Notes under the pieces: generated by a model
The model's input: the letters and a program-made list of their open reading frames with translations, nothing else
The model's database searches: none
Told to the model about the DNA's origin: nothing
Assembly: GCA_003140855.1 (NCBI GenBank)
Contig: PLLF01000083.1
Coordinates: forward strand, 1 to 49,373
Length of the DNA stretch: 49,373 nucleotides
Reading direction: 5' to 3'
DNA from: Vulcanimicrobiota bacterium
GTDB lineage: Bacteria; Vulcanimicrobiota; Vulcanimicrobiia; Vulcanimicrobiales; Vulcanimicrobiaceae
Made by a program: the position numbers and the translations under genes
In this document: piece by piece, positions 40,572 through 47,320 of the stretch
Layout: the number at the start of each line of letters is the position of its first letter
How positions within the stretch are numbered: position 1 is the first letter of the stretch

Positions 40572-41370
40572 TCACACTGACGTTTCAGTGCTTTGCCGCA
40601 ACATGCTCACCGTGCGCATGCGAATCAGGAAGTACGCCGCGCCAATCCATAGGAACAGAAGAGTAAGCCACGCGATCAGCGTGGTGTTGAGCGAAAATGG
40701 GCCGATCGTAGCGAAGCCCGATTGCACGATATCGTGCGTTTGATTGACGGGGCGGAATGCATCAGCATTGCCAGCAGCACGCTTCCTTTTGTGTGGATGT
40801 ACAGCCAGGCCATCGCAACCGAGAGCGCGGTCGTTCCCACTAGGAAGAGTGGAAACGATTGGCCGTAGTTGCCGTTGCCCGGCAGCATGAAGAAGACCGG
40901 GAAGTGCCACAGCGCCCAGAGCGCGCCGAGGATTACGCTGCCCGCGCCGTATCCAAACCGCGCACCTAATCGAGGAAGTGCGTACCCGCGCCAGCCGATT
41001 TCTTCGCCCCGGCTTGCACCGGCATCGAGAGAACGATCGTCGCCGCGAGAAAATACAGCGATTCATGGCCGAATTGCGGCCATGCGCCCGTGGCGACGCG
41101 ATGCACGAGCGCCGCGGCGAGGCGGATTGCCGCCATATAACCGACAGCGAAGATGTACCACTGCACGCCGACGCGCCATTCGAATATGCGCGCGAACAGT
41201 GCTTGCAAGCCTGCGGTTCCGCCGGCGGTCCCCGTGAGCCAAATCGCGACGAGCGCCGGCGTGAAGATTGCGAGGAGGAATGCGAAATTGCCGGCGCTTG
41301 GGAGCGTCGCGGCCGCGACGAAGAGCGCCCAGCTGATGACGAATGTGAGTGAGAAAAAGCGGAATGTCAT
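40572..41370 (-). pseudogene. CPBP-family (CAAX protease-like) intramembrane metalloprotease, two frameshifts
   Basis: Three consecutive frames together give one CPBP protein. The first frame (41370 to about 41015) starts MTFRFFSLTFVISWALF and has several membrane segments. Then the frame changes where EEIGWRGYALPRLG, the catalytic EExxxR motif, should follow; it continues through LGALWALWHFPVFF (HxxxF) and LVGTTALSVAMAWLYI to LLAMLMH near 40765. A second change leads to VNQTHDIVQSGF and the last membrane segment (LIAWLTLLFLWIGAAYF). Both changes are of the same sense (one base lost each). Either the gene is decaying, or the assembly has two single-base errors; all catalytic motifs are otherwise intact. 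Confidence 0.8.
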
Positions 41371-41446
41371 GCGGGCCTCGCCCTTCGACAAGCTCAGGAT
41401 GACATTACTACGCTCGGCCGTGGTTCGACAAGCTCACCATGACACA
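41371..41446. repeat. Palindromic intergenic repeat, two overlapping module A copies
   Basis: gcgggcctcgcccttcgacaagctcaggatgac is inserted into a second copy, acgctcggccgtggttcgacaagctcaccatgacac, so one unit looks nested in the other. Confidence 0.75.
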
Positions 41447-41462
41447 ATTACCTGCGACGCCC

Positions 41463-43073
41463 TTAAGGGGTGAGGCGCCAGCTTGCGACGTTCCAAAATA
41501 CGCTGTCGCTCGAACCCGATTCGCCGTGCAAGCGCGATGTGAACGCATCGATTTCGCGGCGCTGGTAGATGAGAATAATCGGCAGCTCCTGGTATAGCAA
41601 GCGCTGCAACTGCGCGTAGATCGCCTTGCGCTTGGCGAGATCGAAGGTACTGCGGCCGGCGGCCAGCAGCGCGTCGATGCGCCGATCGCAGATGCGTGAC
41701 TTGTTGTAGCCGTGCGGGGGAACGTTGGCGCACGCGAATTGGTCGGTGGTGTCGGGGTCGTCGCCGTTCACGAACGGATAGAGCGCGAGGTTGAACTTGC
41801 CGCCGTAGACCGGGCCGTCCGCGCTTACCGGCGCGACGAATTGCGTCACATTGAACTGCTTGAGTGTAACTCGCGCCCCCACGGCTCGTTCGTACTGTGT
41901 GACGGAGTTGCCGATGATCGCGTCGCCCGGAGTTGCGGCTTGGATGACCATCAGCAGATCCAACGGGGTTCCATTTTTCGCGCGCGCGCCGTTTGCGCCG
42001 ATGCGCCAGCCGGCGGCATCCAAGAGTTTGCGCGCATGGGCCGGATCGTATGGAATATCCGGATACGCCTTTTTGTCGTAGGACCAAATGAAGAGGCCGC
42101 GGCCGGCGTTGTTGCTATTGAGGGCGCCGCGGGTAGCTTTCGAAACGAGGCTGCGAATGTCGATCGTTTCGGCCAGCGCGTGGCGTACACGCGGATCGCT
42201 TGTTTGTGGTGAGCGAGTGTTGAAAATAATCGCGCCGACCGCGCTGACGGGCGTGCTCAGCACGCGGTAATCGGGCAAACGTACGAGCAGTGGATACTGC
42301 GCGTAATCTTGCGCGTTGAAATAACCTTGCACTTCGTGCGTCTGCAAGAGATTGAAGCCAGTTTGCGCGTCGGGGACGAAACGCACGACCAGATGCTCGA
42401 TGTGCGGTTTACCGCGGAAGTAGTAGGGATTGGCGTGCATCTCGACGCGGTCGCCGTGCAGCCACTGGTCGACGACGTACGGTCCCGAGCCTATTGGCTT
42501 GCTGTTGAACTCGATGCGGTTGAAGTCGGGATATTGGGCGAGCAAGTGTTTCGGCAAAATCGGAAAGCCTTGCGGCGCCATTACCAACGTGAGCAGCGGC
42601 GAGAACGGCTCCTTTAAATGTAGAACGAGGGTCGTAGCGTTGGGCGCCTGCGCCGAGGCGATGCGGTCGTAGCCGTAGCGCGACTGCACGTTGTTCGCCG
42701 GATTGTTGATCGCGTTGATCGACCAGACGCAGTCGCTTGCGGTCAGTGGTACCCCGTCGGCGAAGCGCACGTTTTTTCGCAGATGGTACGTGACGGTGCG
42801 GCCGTCGGCGCTGATTCCGCCGTTTGCGATCGTCGGAACCACTGTCGCGACATCGGGCACGAGCTCGCCGCGGTCGCCGTACTTCACGAGGAACGAGAAG
42901 AGCAGCTCGCCCCATTGCGTCTGCGATTGTCCGTTCTCGAGGGAAGGGTTGAGCGACATCGGTTCGCGTTGCTGCGCGATCACGAGCGTCGACGCTTGTG
43001 GCGTGTTACGGGGTCGGCCGCTTTGCGAGCATGCGGTTAGGAGGAGAAGCGCGGTTATTGCGGCCTTCGACAA
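41463..43073 (-). CDS. Peptide/oligopeptide-binding lipoprotein (SBP family 5)
   Basis: 536 residues from TTG 43073 (start LSKAAITALLLLTAC); the frame is open to ATG 43133 and beyond, but that part is repeat sequence. A lipobox LTAC follows a short signal peptide. Seen: STLVIAQQREPMSLNPSLENGQ, LLFSFLVKYGDRGELVPDVA, VTYHLRKNVRFADGVPLTASDCVWSI, LHLKEPFSPLLTLVMAPQGFPILPKHLL, FNSKPIGSGPYVVDQW, DPRVRHALAETIDIRSLV and LAKRKAIYAQLQRLLYQELPIILIYQ. These are the usual DppA/OppA-type blocks. No permease or ATPase genes are beside it, so it is an orphan binding protein in this window. Confidence 0.9.
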   Translation of the reverse strand: MSKAAITALLLLTACSQSGRPRNTPQASTLVIAQQREPMSLNPSLENGQSQTQWGELLFSFLVKYGDRGELVPDVATVVPTIANGGISADGRTVTYHLRKNVRFADGVPLTASDCVWSINAINNPANNVQSRYGYDRIASAQAPNATTLVLHLKEPFSPLLTLVMAPQGFPILPKHLLAQYPDFNRIEFNSKPIGSGPYVVDQWLHGDRVEMHANPYYFRGKPHIEHLVVRFVPDAQTGFNLLQTHEVQGYFNAQDYAQYPLLVRLPDYRVLSTPVSAVGAIIFNTRSPQTSDPRVRHALAETIDIRSLVSKATRGALNSNNAGRGLFIWSYDKKAYPDIPYDPAHARKLLDAAGWRIGANGARAKNGTPLDLLMVIQAATPGDAIIGNSVTQYERAVGARVTLKQFNVTQFVAPVSADGPVYGGKFNLALYPFVNGDDPDTTDQFACANVPPHGYNKSRICDRRIDALLAAGRSTFDLAKRKAIYAQLQRLLYQELPIILIYQRREIDAFTSRLHGESGSSDSVFWNVASWRLTP

Positions 43074-43126
43074 GCGCGCCTTCGGCGCGGTACTCAGGCG
43101 TGGTTCGACAGGCTCACCATGACATG
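43062..43126. repeat. Palindromic repeat copy overlapping the start of the SBP gene
   Basis: ggccttcgacaagcgcgccttcggcgcggtactcagg then cgtggttcgacaggctcaccatgacat. The TTG start and the Lys of the SBP signal peptide (LSK) are complementary to ttcgacaa of this repeat. Confidence 0.7.
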
Positions 43127-43129
43127 AGC

Positions 43130-43574
43130 TCATTGTGTTGTGAACGATCCGGCAGAGGTCGGCGTGCATCCGCCGAGCGTGTCATTGAGGAAAACGTAGT
43201 ATGTAGCGTGCGGGAATGAGGCGTTCACTGCGGCGCTTTCATAGAGTGGGTTCGATATCGAAGGCGTCGCCGAGGGCTGCGGCACTTGTGTTTGATTGAT
43301 TTGTTGGAAGAAGCCGCTTGTGCCGGCCGTTGCGGTGTTCGGATTGGGGTCGTTATGCACGAGCACTTGAAACGTGCTCGGAAATAGCCGGCTTACCGCA
43401 AACACGATCTGCCCGGGAGCGTCGGGGACGTTGGTCGCGCCCGGGATGGGATAGATGAGCCTGCGATTGGCCGTTGTAGAGGCATTGGATCGGTGAGAGT
43501 AACGTTCCGAAGTTATATCCGCCGCAAGCTGTGAGGGCGATCATGGCGCACGCCATTGCCGCGGCCTTCGACAA
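43130..43574 (-). pseudogene. Small putative lipoprotein with one frameshift
   Basis: The first frame (TTG 43574 or ATG 43556) encodes LSKAAAMACAMIALTACGGYNFG with a lipobox LTAC and IQCLYNGQSQ. Near 43460 the frame changes; in the next frame the protein continues LIYPIPGATNVPDAPGQIVFAVSRLFP...FQVLVHNDP, then HATYYVFLNDTLGGCTPTSAGSFTTQ to the stop at 43130. One extra base explains the break. The combined product of about 147 residues resembles small beta-rich envelope lipoproteins; the family is unknown. It could be a true pseudogene or a sequence error. It lies directly upstream of the SBP gene. Confidence 0.6.
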
Positions 43575-43690
43575 GCTCAGGCGCCCTTCGACTTCGCGCT
43601 TCGCTAAAGGCGAAGCGCTACGCTCAGGATAACACATGTTACTCCCCGTCATCACTTTAAGCGGAGGCCCGCGGTAGCGGGCCATCCTTT
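43562..43690. repeat. Palindromic intergenic repeat, composite copy (A, A', B)
   Basis: ggccttcgacaagctcagg, cgcccttcgacttcgcgcttcgctaaaggcgaagcg, ctacgctcaggataacac, then module B gcggaggcccgcggtagcgggccatccttt. It overlaps the start of the small lipoprotein, whose LSK residues come from ttcgacaag. Confidence 0.75.
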
Positions 43691-43698
43691 AGAGAGGC

Positions 43699-44724
43699 TC
43701 ACGGCGACACCGCGCGGGCCAACTCAAACGGTAGGTTCGGATCGGCGCTGAGCGAGAGCGGGTCGACGCGAACCAATTCGCCCTGATGCGCGGCCGCTGC
43801 GGCGATCATCGCAGCATTATCGGTGCAATATTTCGGCGGCGGAATAAACACGGGTACGTTCATTCGTTTTCCCCAATCGCGTAGCGCTTGTTGCAGTGCG
43901 CTGTTCGCTGCGACTCCGCCGGACAGCACGACGCTCGTGTAAGGCCTTCGTTCAAATGCGGCGGCCGTGCGCTGCATGAGCACGTCGACGATCGCGGCTT
44001 GAAACGAGGCGGCGACATCGGTCTTGTTTGCATTACGGCCTTCATCCGATTCCAAAAAATACCGTGCCGATGTTTTTATTCCAGAGAAACTCATGTCGAG
44101 TGAACTCGGCTCCGCGCGGTGACGTGGAAACTTTATGGCTTGCGGGTTGCCTTCGCGCGCGAGCTTGTCGATCTCGGGGCCGCCGGGGAACGGAAGACCC
44201 AACAAGCGGGCGGTTTTGTCGAAGGCTTCGCCGGCGGCATCGTCGGTGGTGCGGCCGATGACACGCATCTCGGTCGCGCTTTCAACTTCGACCAGCTGCG
44301 AATGGCCGCCCGAAACGAGGAGCGTGAGGAATGGATAGCGCGGTACGTCGGCGTCGCGGTCGAGAAACGTGGCGAAGATGTGGCCGTGCAGGTGGTTTAT
44401 TCCGTAGAGCGGTTTGTTCAGCGCGAAGGCCAGCGCTTTCGCCGATGCGACGCCGACAACGAGGCTACCGATAAGTCCGGGGCCGCGCGTGACGGCGATG
44501 CCGTCGATCGCGTCGAGCGGGATGTCTGCGCGTGCGGCTGCGTCCTCGATCGCCGCAGAGAGTAACGCGACGTGCTGGCGGCTTGCGATCTCCGGGACGA
44601 TTCCGCCGTATTTCGCGTGGAACGCGTCTTGATTGGTGGCCACGCTCGAGCGCACGCGCGCTCCATTCTCGACCACTGCGGCCGAGGTGTCGTCGCACGA
44701 TGTCTCGATCCCGAGTATGAGCAT
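43699..44724 (-). CDS. tsaD: tRNA N6-adenosine threonylcarbamoyltransferase TsaD
   Basis: 341 residues from ATG 44724. Transfers threonylcarbamoyl to A37 of ANN-decoding tRNAs with TsaB and TsaE. Seen: LILGIETSCDDTSAAVVENG, GGIVPEIASRQHVALL, VTRGPGLIGSLVVGVASAKALAFAL, GINHLHGHIFAT (metal-binding His pair), FLTLLVSGGHSQLVEV, DDAAGEAFDKTARLLGLPFPGGPEID, SFSGIKTSARYF, VVLSGGVAANSALQQAL and PPPKYCTDNAAMIAAA (metal Asp). Complete, standard length. Confidence 0.97.
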   Translation of the reverse strand: MLILGIETSCDDTSAAVVENGARVRSSVATNQDAFHAKYGGIVPEIASRQHVALLSAAIEDAAARADIPLDAIDGIAVTRGPGLIGSLVVGVASAKALAFALNKPLYGINHLHGHIFATFLDRDADVPRYPFLTLLVSGGHSQLVEVESATEMRVIGRTTDDAAGEAFDKTARLLGLPFPGGPEIDKLAREGNPQAIKFPRHRAEPSSLDMSFSGIKTSARYFLESDEGRNANKTDVAASFQAAIVDVLMQRTAAAFERRPYTSVVLSGGVAANSALQQALRDWGKRMNVPVFIPPPKYCTDNAAMIAAAAAHQGELVRVDPLSLSADPNLPFELARAVSP

Positions 44725-44769
44725 GGCCGTCTCTCTTTAGGCCCGCGGGGGCACGATGCATCTTATAGG

Positions 44770-44958
44770 ATGGCAAAGACGGCCGCGATGCATGGCGAAG
44801 GGCATCGCATGACGGTCTCCCGCTCGTACGCCGTAGTCCCTCCTGATGACGCACTGGTTCTGGAGCGCGTATACGTTGAAATCGAACTGGACCAAATGCA
44901 GATCGCCAAGGGTGTTATGAAGCGGCGGCGCACAGTACTGCGCGAGCTCGGAAAATGA
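44770..44958 (+). CDS. Small hypothetical protein
   Basis: 62 residues from ATG 44770, or 48 from ATG 44812. The latter half (SRSYAVVPPDDALVLERVYVEIELDQMQIAKGVMKRRRTVLREL) looks like a real compact alpha/beta protein with a basic C-terminus, and lies in a gap between tsaD and the DUF2442 gene. The family is unknown; no partner gene on its strand. Low certainty that it is expressed. Confidence 0.45.
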   Translation: MAKTAAMHGEGHRMTVSRSYAVVPPDDALVLERVYVEIELDQMQIAKGVMKRRRTVLRELGK

Positions 44959-44973
44959 GCAGAGCGAGCGCCG

Positions 44974-45408
44974 TTATGCCGCTTCGCGCGATTTTTTTGG
45001 GCGGCCGCCCTTACGACCGTTAAGGCGAGAAGCAGCAGCTTTTTTTCGACTGGTTTTCCCTCGGGTTTTACGTCCAAGCGCCTTTGCGAAAATCGAACCC
45101 AACTCTTCAGCAAGAAGGCCGGGAACGTAAATGTCCACGTTAAGCCGCCGGACGGTAATGCCGTCCCCACCAGGCTGGATTTCTATATTCGTGAGATTGG
45201 CCGGCTTGGCGCGCGCGATCTCACGAATTTGTTTTCGCGGAAAGCTGACAGCGATGCCGTTGCGCAGAGTCAGGTCGAGTGTGTCCCGGACCCTGTCGTA
45301 GCGCGCCCGGATAACGTCGAAGGGCCCGTTCTTTTGAGCCTTGACTCCTCGCGCGTAGATTGCTTCGGTCAGCGGGGGCACGCGGATGCGCCTGGGCACC
45401 TTAGGCAT
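44974..45408 (-). CDS. DUF2442 domain protein with a basic C-terminal tail
   Basis: 144 residues from ATG 45408, overlapping the stop of the DUF4160 gene by eight bases; the frame extends to 45432 inside that gene. Seen: the DUF2442 core (FDVIRARYDRVRDTLDLTLRNGIAVSFPRKQIREI, ITVRRLNVDIYVPGLLAEEL) with a Lys/Arg-rich tail (KTRGKTSRKKAAASRLNGRKGGRP), the GRKGGRP tail being common in these proteins. DUF4160-DUF2442 pairs occur widely in bacteria and behave like toxin-antitoxin-type modules by genomic pattern; biochemical roles are unproven. The basic tail could bind nucleic acid. Confidence 0.85.
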   Translation of the reverse strand: MPKVPRRIRVPPLTEAIYARGVKAQKNGPFDVIRARYDRVRDTLDLTLRNGIAVSFPRKQIREIARAKPANLTNIEIQPGGDGITVRRLNVDIYVPGLLAEELGSIFAKALGRKTRGKTSRKKAAASRLNGRKGGRPKKSREAA

Positions 45409-45634
45409 TATATTTCTCCCATAACTCCACAAGTTCGCCGAAATGTTCGCCCACGAGCTCGCGTGCTCGCCGAACGTCGCGTTTTTTCATGAGGATGTCG
45501 TAAGGGAGCAGCGATTCGTCCAGGAGGATCTTGCATTTTTGGGCATCCTTAATAACGTGAACATGAGGCTTGTGGCCCCGCTCGTCGCGCGTGTTAATAA
45601 CGATTCGGAATCCCTCGCTTTCTACACCCGGCAC
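45401..45634 (-). CDS. DUF4160 domain protein
   Basis: 77 residues; the start at 45634 is the first in-frame start. Seen: FRIVINTRDERGHKPHVHVIKD (the HxPHVHV motif that defines DUF4160), CKILLDESLLPYDILMKKRDVRRARELVGEHFGELVELWEKY. It is upstream of and overlaps the DUF2442 gene by eight bases, so they are co-translated. The pair is likely one accessory module. The family may act as a small toxin or regulator; this is inference. Confidence 0.88.
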   Translation of the reverse strand: MPGVESEGFRIVINTRDERGHKPHVHVIKDAQKCKILLDESLLPYDILMKKRDVRRARELVGEHFGELVELWEKYNA

Positions 45635-45664
45635 CTCTTTAAAAATAACCTACGCCGTGTAGGT

Positions 45665-46393
45665 TTGTCAAGTAACCGCATAATTAGCGTTGCGGTTGTG
45701 CTCGCAGCGCTGTTAGCGTGCGTTTCATGTTCGCCCGAGCCGAGCTGGCTCACGGTGCAGCACGGCCGCGCTCTGCCCGCGAGTTGCGTGCGCCAACCGG
45801 TGCATGTAACGATTATCGGAGACAGTCTCGCCGCCGGGTACGGCGCGAGCGTTGCTTCTAAGAATTTTGCAATGCGGCTGTCGCGGTACGTCGCGGCGCG
45901 GCGTCAGGGCAGCACGCTTGTTAACTTGGGTATTCCGGGTGCGAACACGCGCCGCATTGCACAACAGGAGCTGCCCCGCCTAAAAAATGCGGATTGCGCT
46001 TTGGTGGTGGTGATCGCCGGCGCGAACGATGTGCAACAGTATGTTGCGCCGAGCCGCTTTGGGGCTGACTACGATGCTTTACTCAGCGGAATCCGGCAAC
46101 GGGCGCCGCGCGCTGCGCTGGTCGTCACGAACTTACCCGACGTCGGGTTGAGCCGAATCATCATGCCGCCGGTAAAACCGATTATTTCAACGCTCGCAGC
46201 CTTCGATAGCAACGCAATCGCCCGCGCCGCCGACAAATACGGCGCGTGGGTGGTAGACCTCTGGACCGTTTCGCGACTTGACGCGCGCCACCGCGTGCAG
46301 CTACTGAGCCGGGATGGAATCCATCCGAACGATGAAGGCTACGCTGTCATGGCCGCTGCGGCATATCCGATGATCGATCGCGCCATGCGGTAG
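45665..46393 (+). CDS. SGNH/GDSL hydrolase (TesA-like), lipoprotein or secreted
   Basis: 242 residues from TTG 45665; the longer frame starting at 45443 is antisense to the DUF4160 gene. An N-terminal signal region (VAVVLAALLACVSC) suggests lipidation at Cys. Seen: block I IIGDSLAAGYGAS (catalytic Ser), block II NLGIPGANTRRI (Gly), block III VIAGANDVQQY (GxND), and block V SRDGIHPNDEGY (Asp-His). Esterase, thioesterase or lysophospholipase type; the precise substrate is open. Divergent from the DUF4160 gene by 30 bases. Confidence 0.92.
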   Translation: MSSNRIISVAVVLAALLACVSCSPEPSWLTVQHGRALPASCVRQPVHVTIIGDSLAAGYGASVASKNFAMRLSRYVAARRQGSTLVNLGIPGANTRRIAQQELPRLKNADCALVVVIAGANDVQQYVAPSRFGADYDALLSGIRQRAPRAALVVTNLPDVGLSRIIMPPVKPIISTLAAFDSNAIARAADKYGAWVVDLWTVSRLDARHRVQLLSRDGIHPNDEGYAVMAAAAYPMIDRAMR

Positions 46394-46418
46394 GGCGGGT
46401 GAGCTCGAAGGTAGCGGG

Positions 46419-47141
46419 ATGAACGCGCCGATGCTATTAATCCTCGCCGTGGCGGCGGTGGGATTCTTGCATACGCTGGTGCCGGATCACTGGGCGCCGA
46501 TTGCGTTGCTAGCGCGTCAGCAGGGTTGGGGACGGGCGCAAACGGCGCGAATTGCTGCGGGCGCGGGGCTCGGACACACGCTATCGACGCTGGCGCTGGC
46601 GCTGGTTGTGTGGTTTGTCGGAATACTGGCCGCGCAGCGCTTGGGCGCGACGGTCGGGTATGTCTCGAGCGGTGCGCTCATACTTTTTGGCGTGTGGATT
46701 GCGTTTTTCGCGCTGCGTGATCTTCGCCGTGAGGCAGGACACGGCCACGCGCACCACCGTCACCTTCACGAGCATCGTCACGCCGATGGGATCGTGCACA
46801 GCCATCTGCACGCGCATCACGAGGACGATTTTAGCGATCACGAGCACGAGCATGCGCCACGGTCGTCGCGGATGGCGCTCATGCTGATTCTCGGATCGTC
46901 ACCGATGATTGAAGGCATCCCCGCGTTTTTTGCGGCTTCGAAATATGGCGTGCGGCAACTGGCGGTCATGGCGCTCGTGTTCGCGCTCTCGACGATCGTT
47001 ACGTACGTTGCGCTCGTGTTGCTCGGACGTGAGGGACTTTCGCGTGTGAATCTCGGGCCGGTCGAGCAATACGGCGAAGTGCTGAGCGGCCTCGTGATCG
47101 CATCGATTGGCGTCGTGTTTCTTATTTGGCCGGCAATCTAG
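46419..47141 (+). CDS. NicO/RcnA-type nickel-cobalt transporter with His-rich loop
   Basis: 240 residues from ATG 46419. Six membrane segments; TM1 carries HTLVPDHWAPIALLARQQGW (HxxxxD) and TM2 GLGHTLSTLALAL, the metal-selecting motifs of the family. Between TM3 and TM4 is a 50-residue loop with about twenty histidines (GHGHAHHRHLHEHRHADG, SHLHAHHEDDFSDHEHEHA), likely a cytoplasmic or periplasmic metal buffer as in RcnA. Then ILGSSPMIEGIPAFFAAS. Export of Ni/Co is most likely, though an uptake or HupE-like role cannot be excluded. Twenty-five bases after the SGNH gene. Confidence 0.85.
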   Translation: MNAPMLLILAVAAVGFLHTLVPDHWAPIALLARQQGWGRAQTARIAAGAGLGHTLSTLALALVVWFVGILAAQRLGATVGYVSSGALILFGVWIAFFALRDLRREAGHGHAHHRHLHEHRHADGIVHSHLHAHHEDDFSDHEHEHAPRSSRMALMLILGSSPMIEGIPAFFAASKYGVRQLAVMALVFALSTIVTYVALVLLGREGLSRVNLGPVEQYGEVLSGLVIASIGVVFLIWPAI

Positions 47142-47157
47142 CCACTAGTGGCAGCCA

Positions 47158-47300
47158 CGCGGGCCTCGCCCTTTGACAATGCTCAGGATGAGATTACTAC
47201 GCTCGGCCGTCCTTCGACTGGGGCGCTTAATGGCGCCCGCGCGTTTTGCTAAGGCGAAACGCTACGCTCAGGATGATATCCCGACAGGCTCACCATGACA
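47158..47300. repeat. Palindromic intergenic repeat, several nested module A parts
   Basis: gcgggcctcgccctttgacaatgctcaggatgag, acgctcggccgtccttcgactgg, inverted repeat ggcgcttaatggcgcc, inverted gcgttttgctaaggcgaaacgc, tacgctcaggatgat and gacaggctcaccatgacaa. Shows one unit inserted in another. Between the transporter and the Asp-box protein. Confidence 0.75.
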
Positions 47301-47320
47301 ACTTAGGTAAAACACGCGGC

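Noticed and set aside
41434-42915. Minus-strand frames inside the SBP gene in another phase
   Set aside because: They overlap a complete SBP family 5 frame on the same strand and carry no family motifs.
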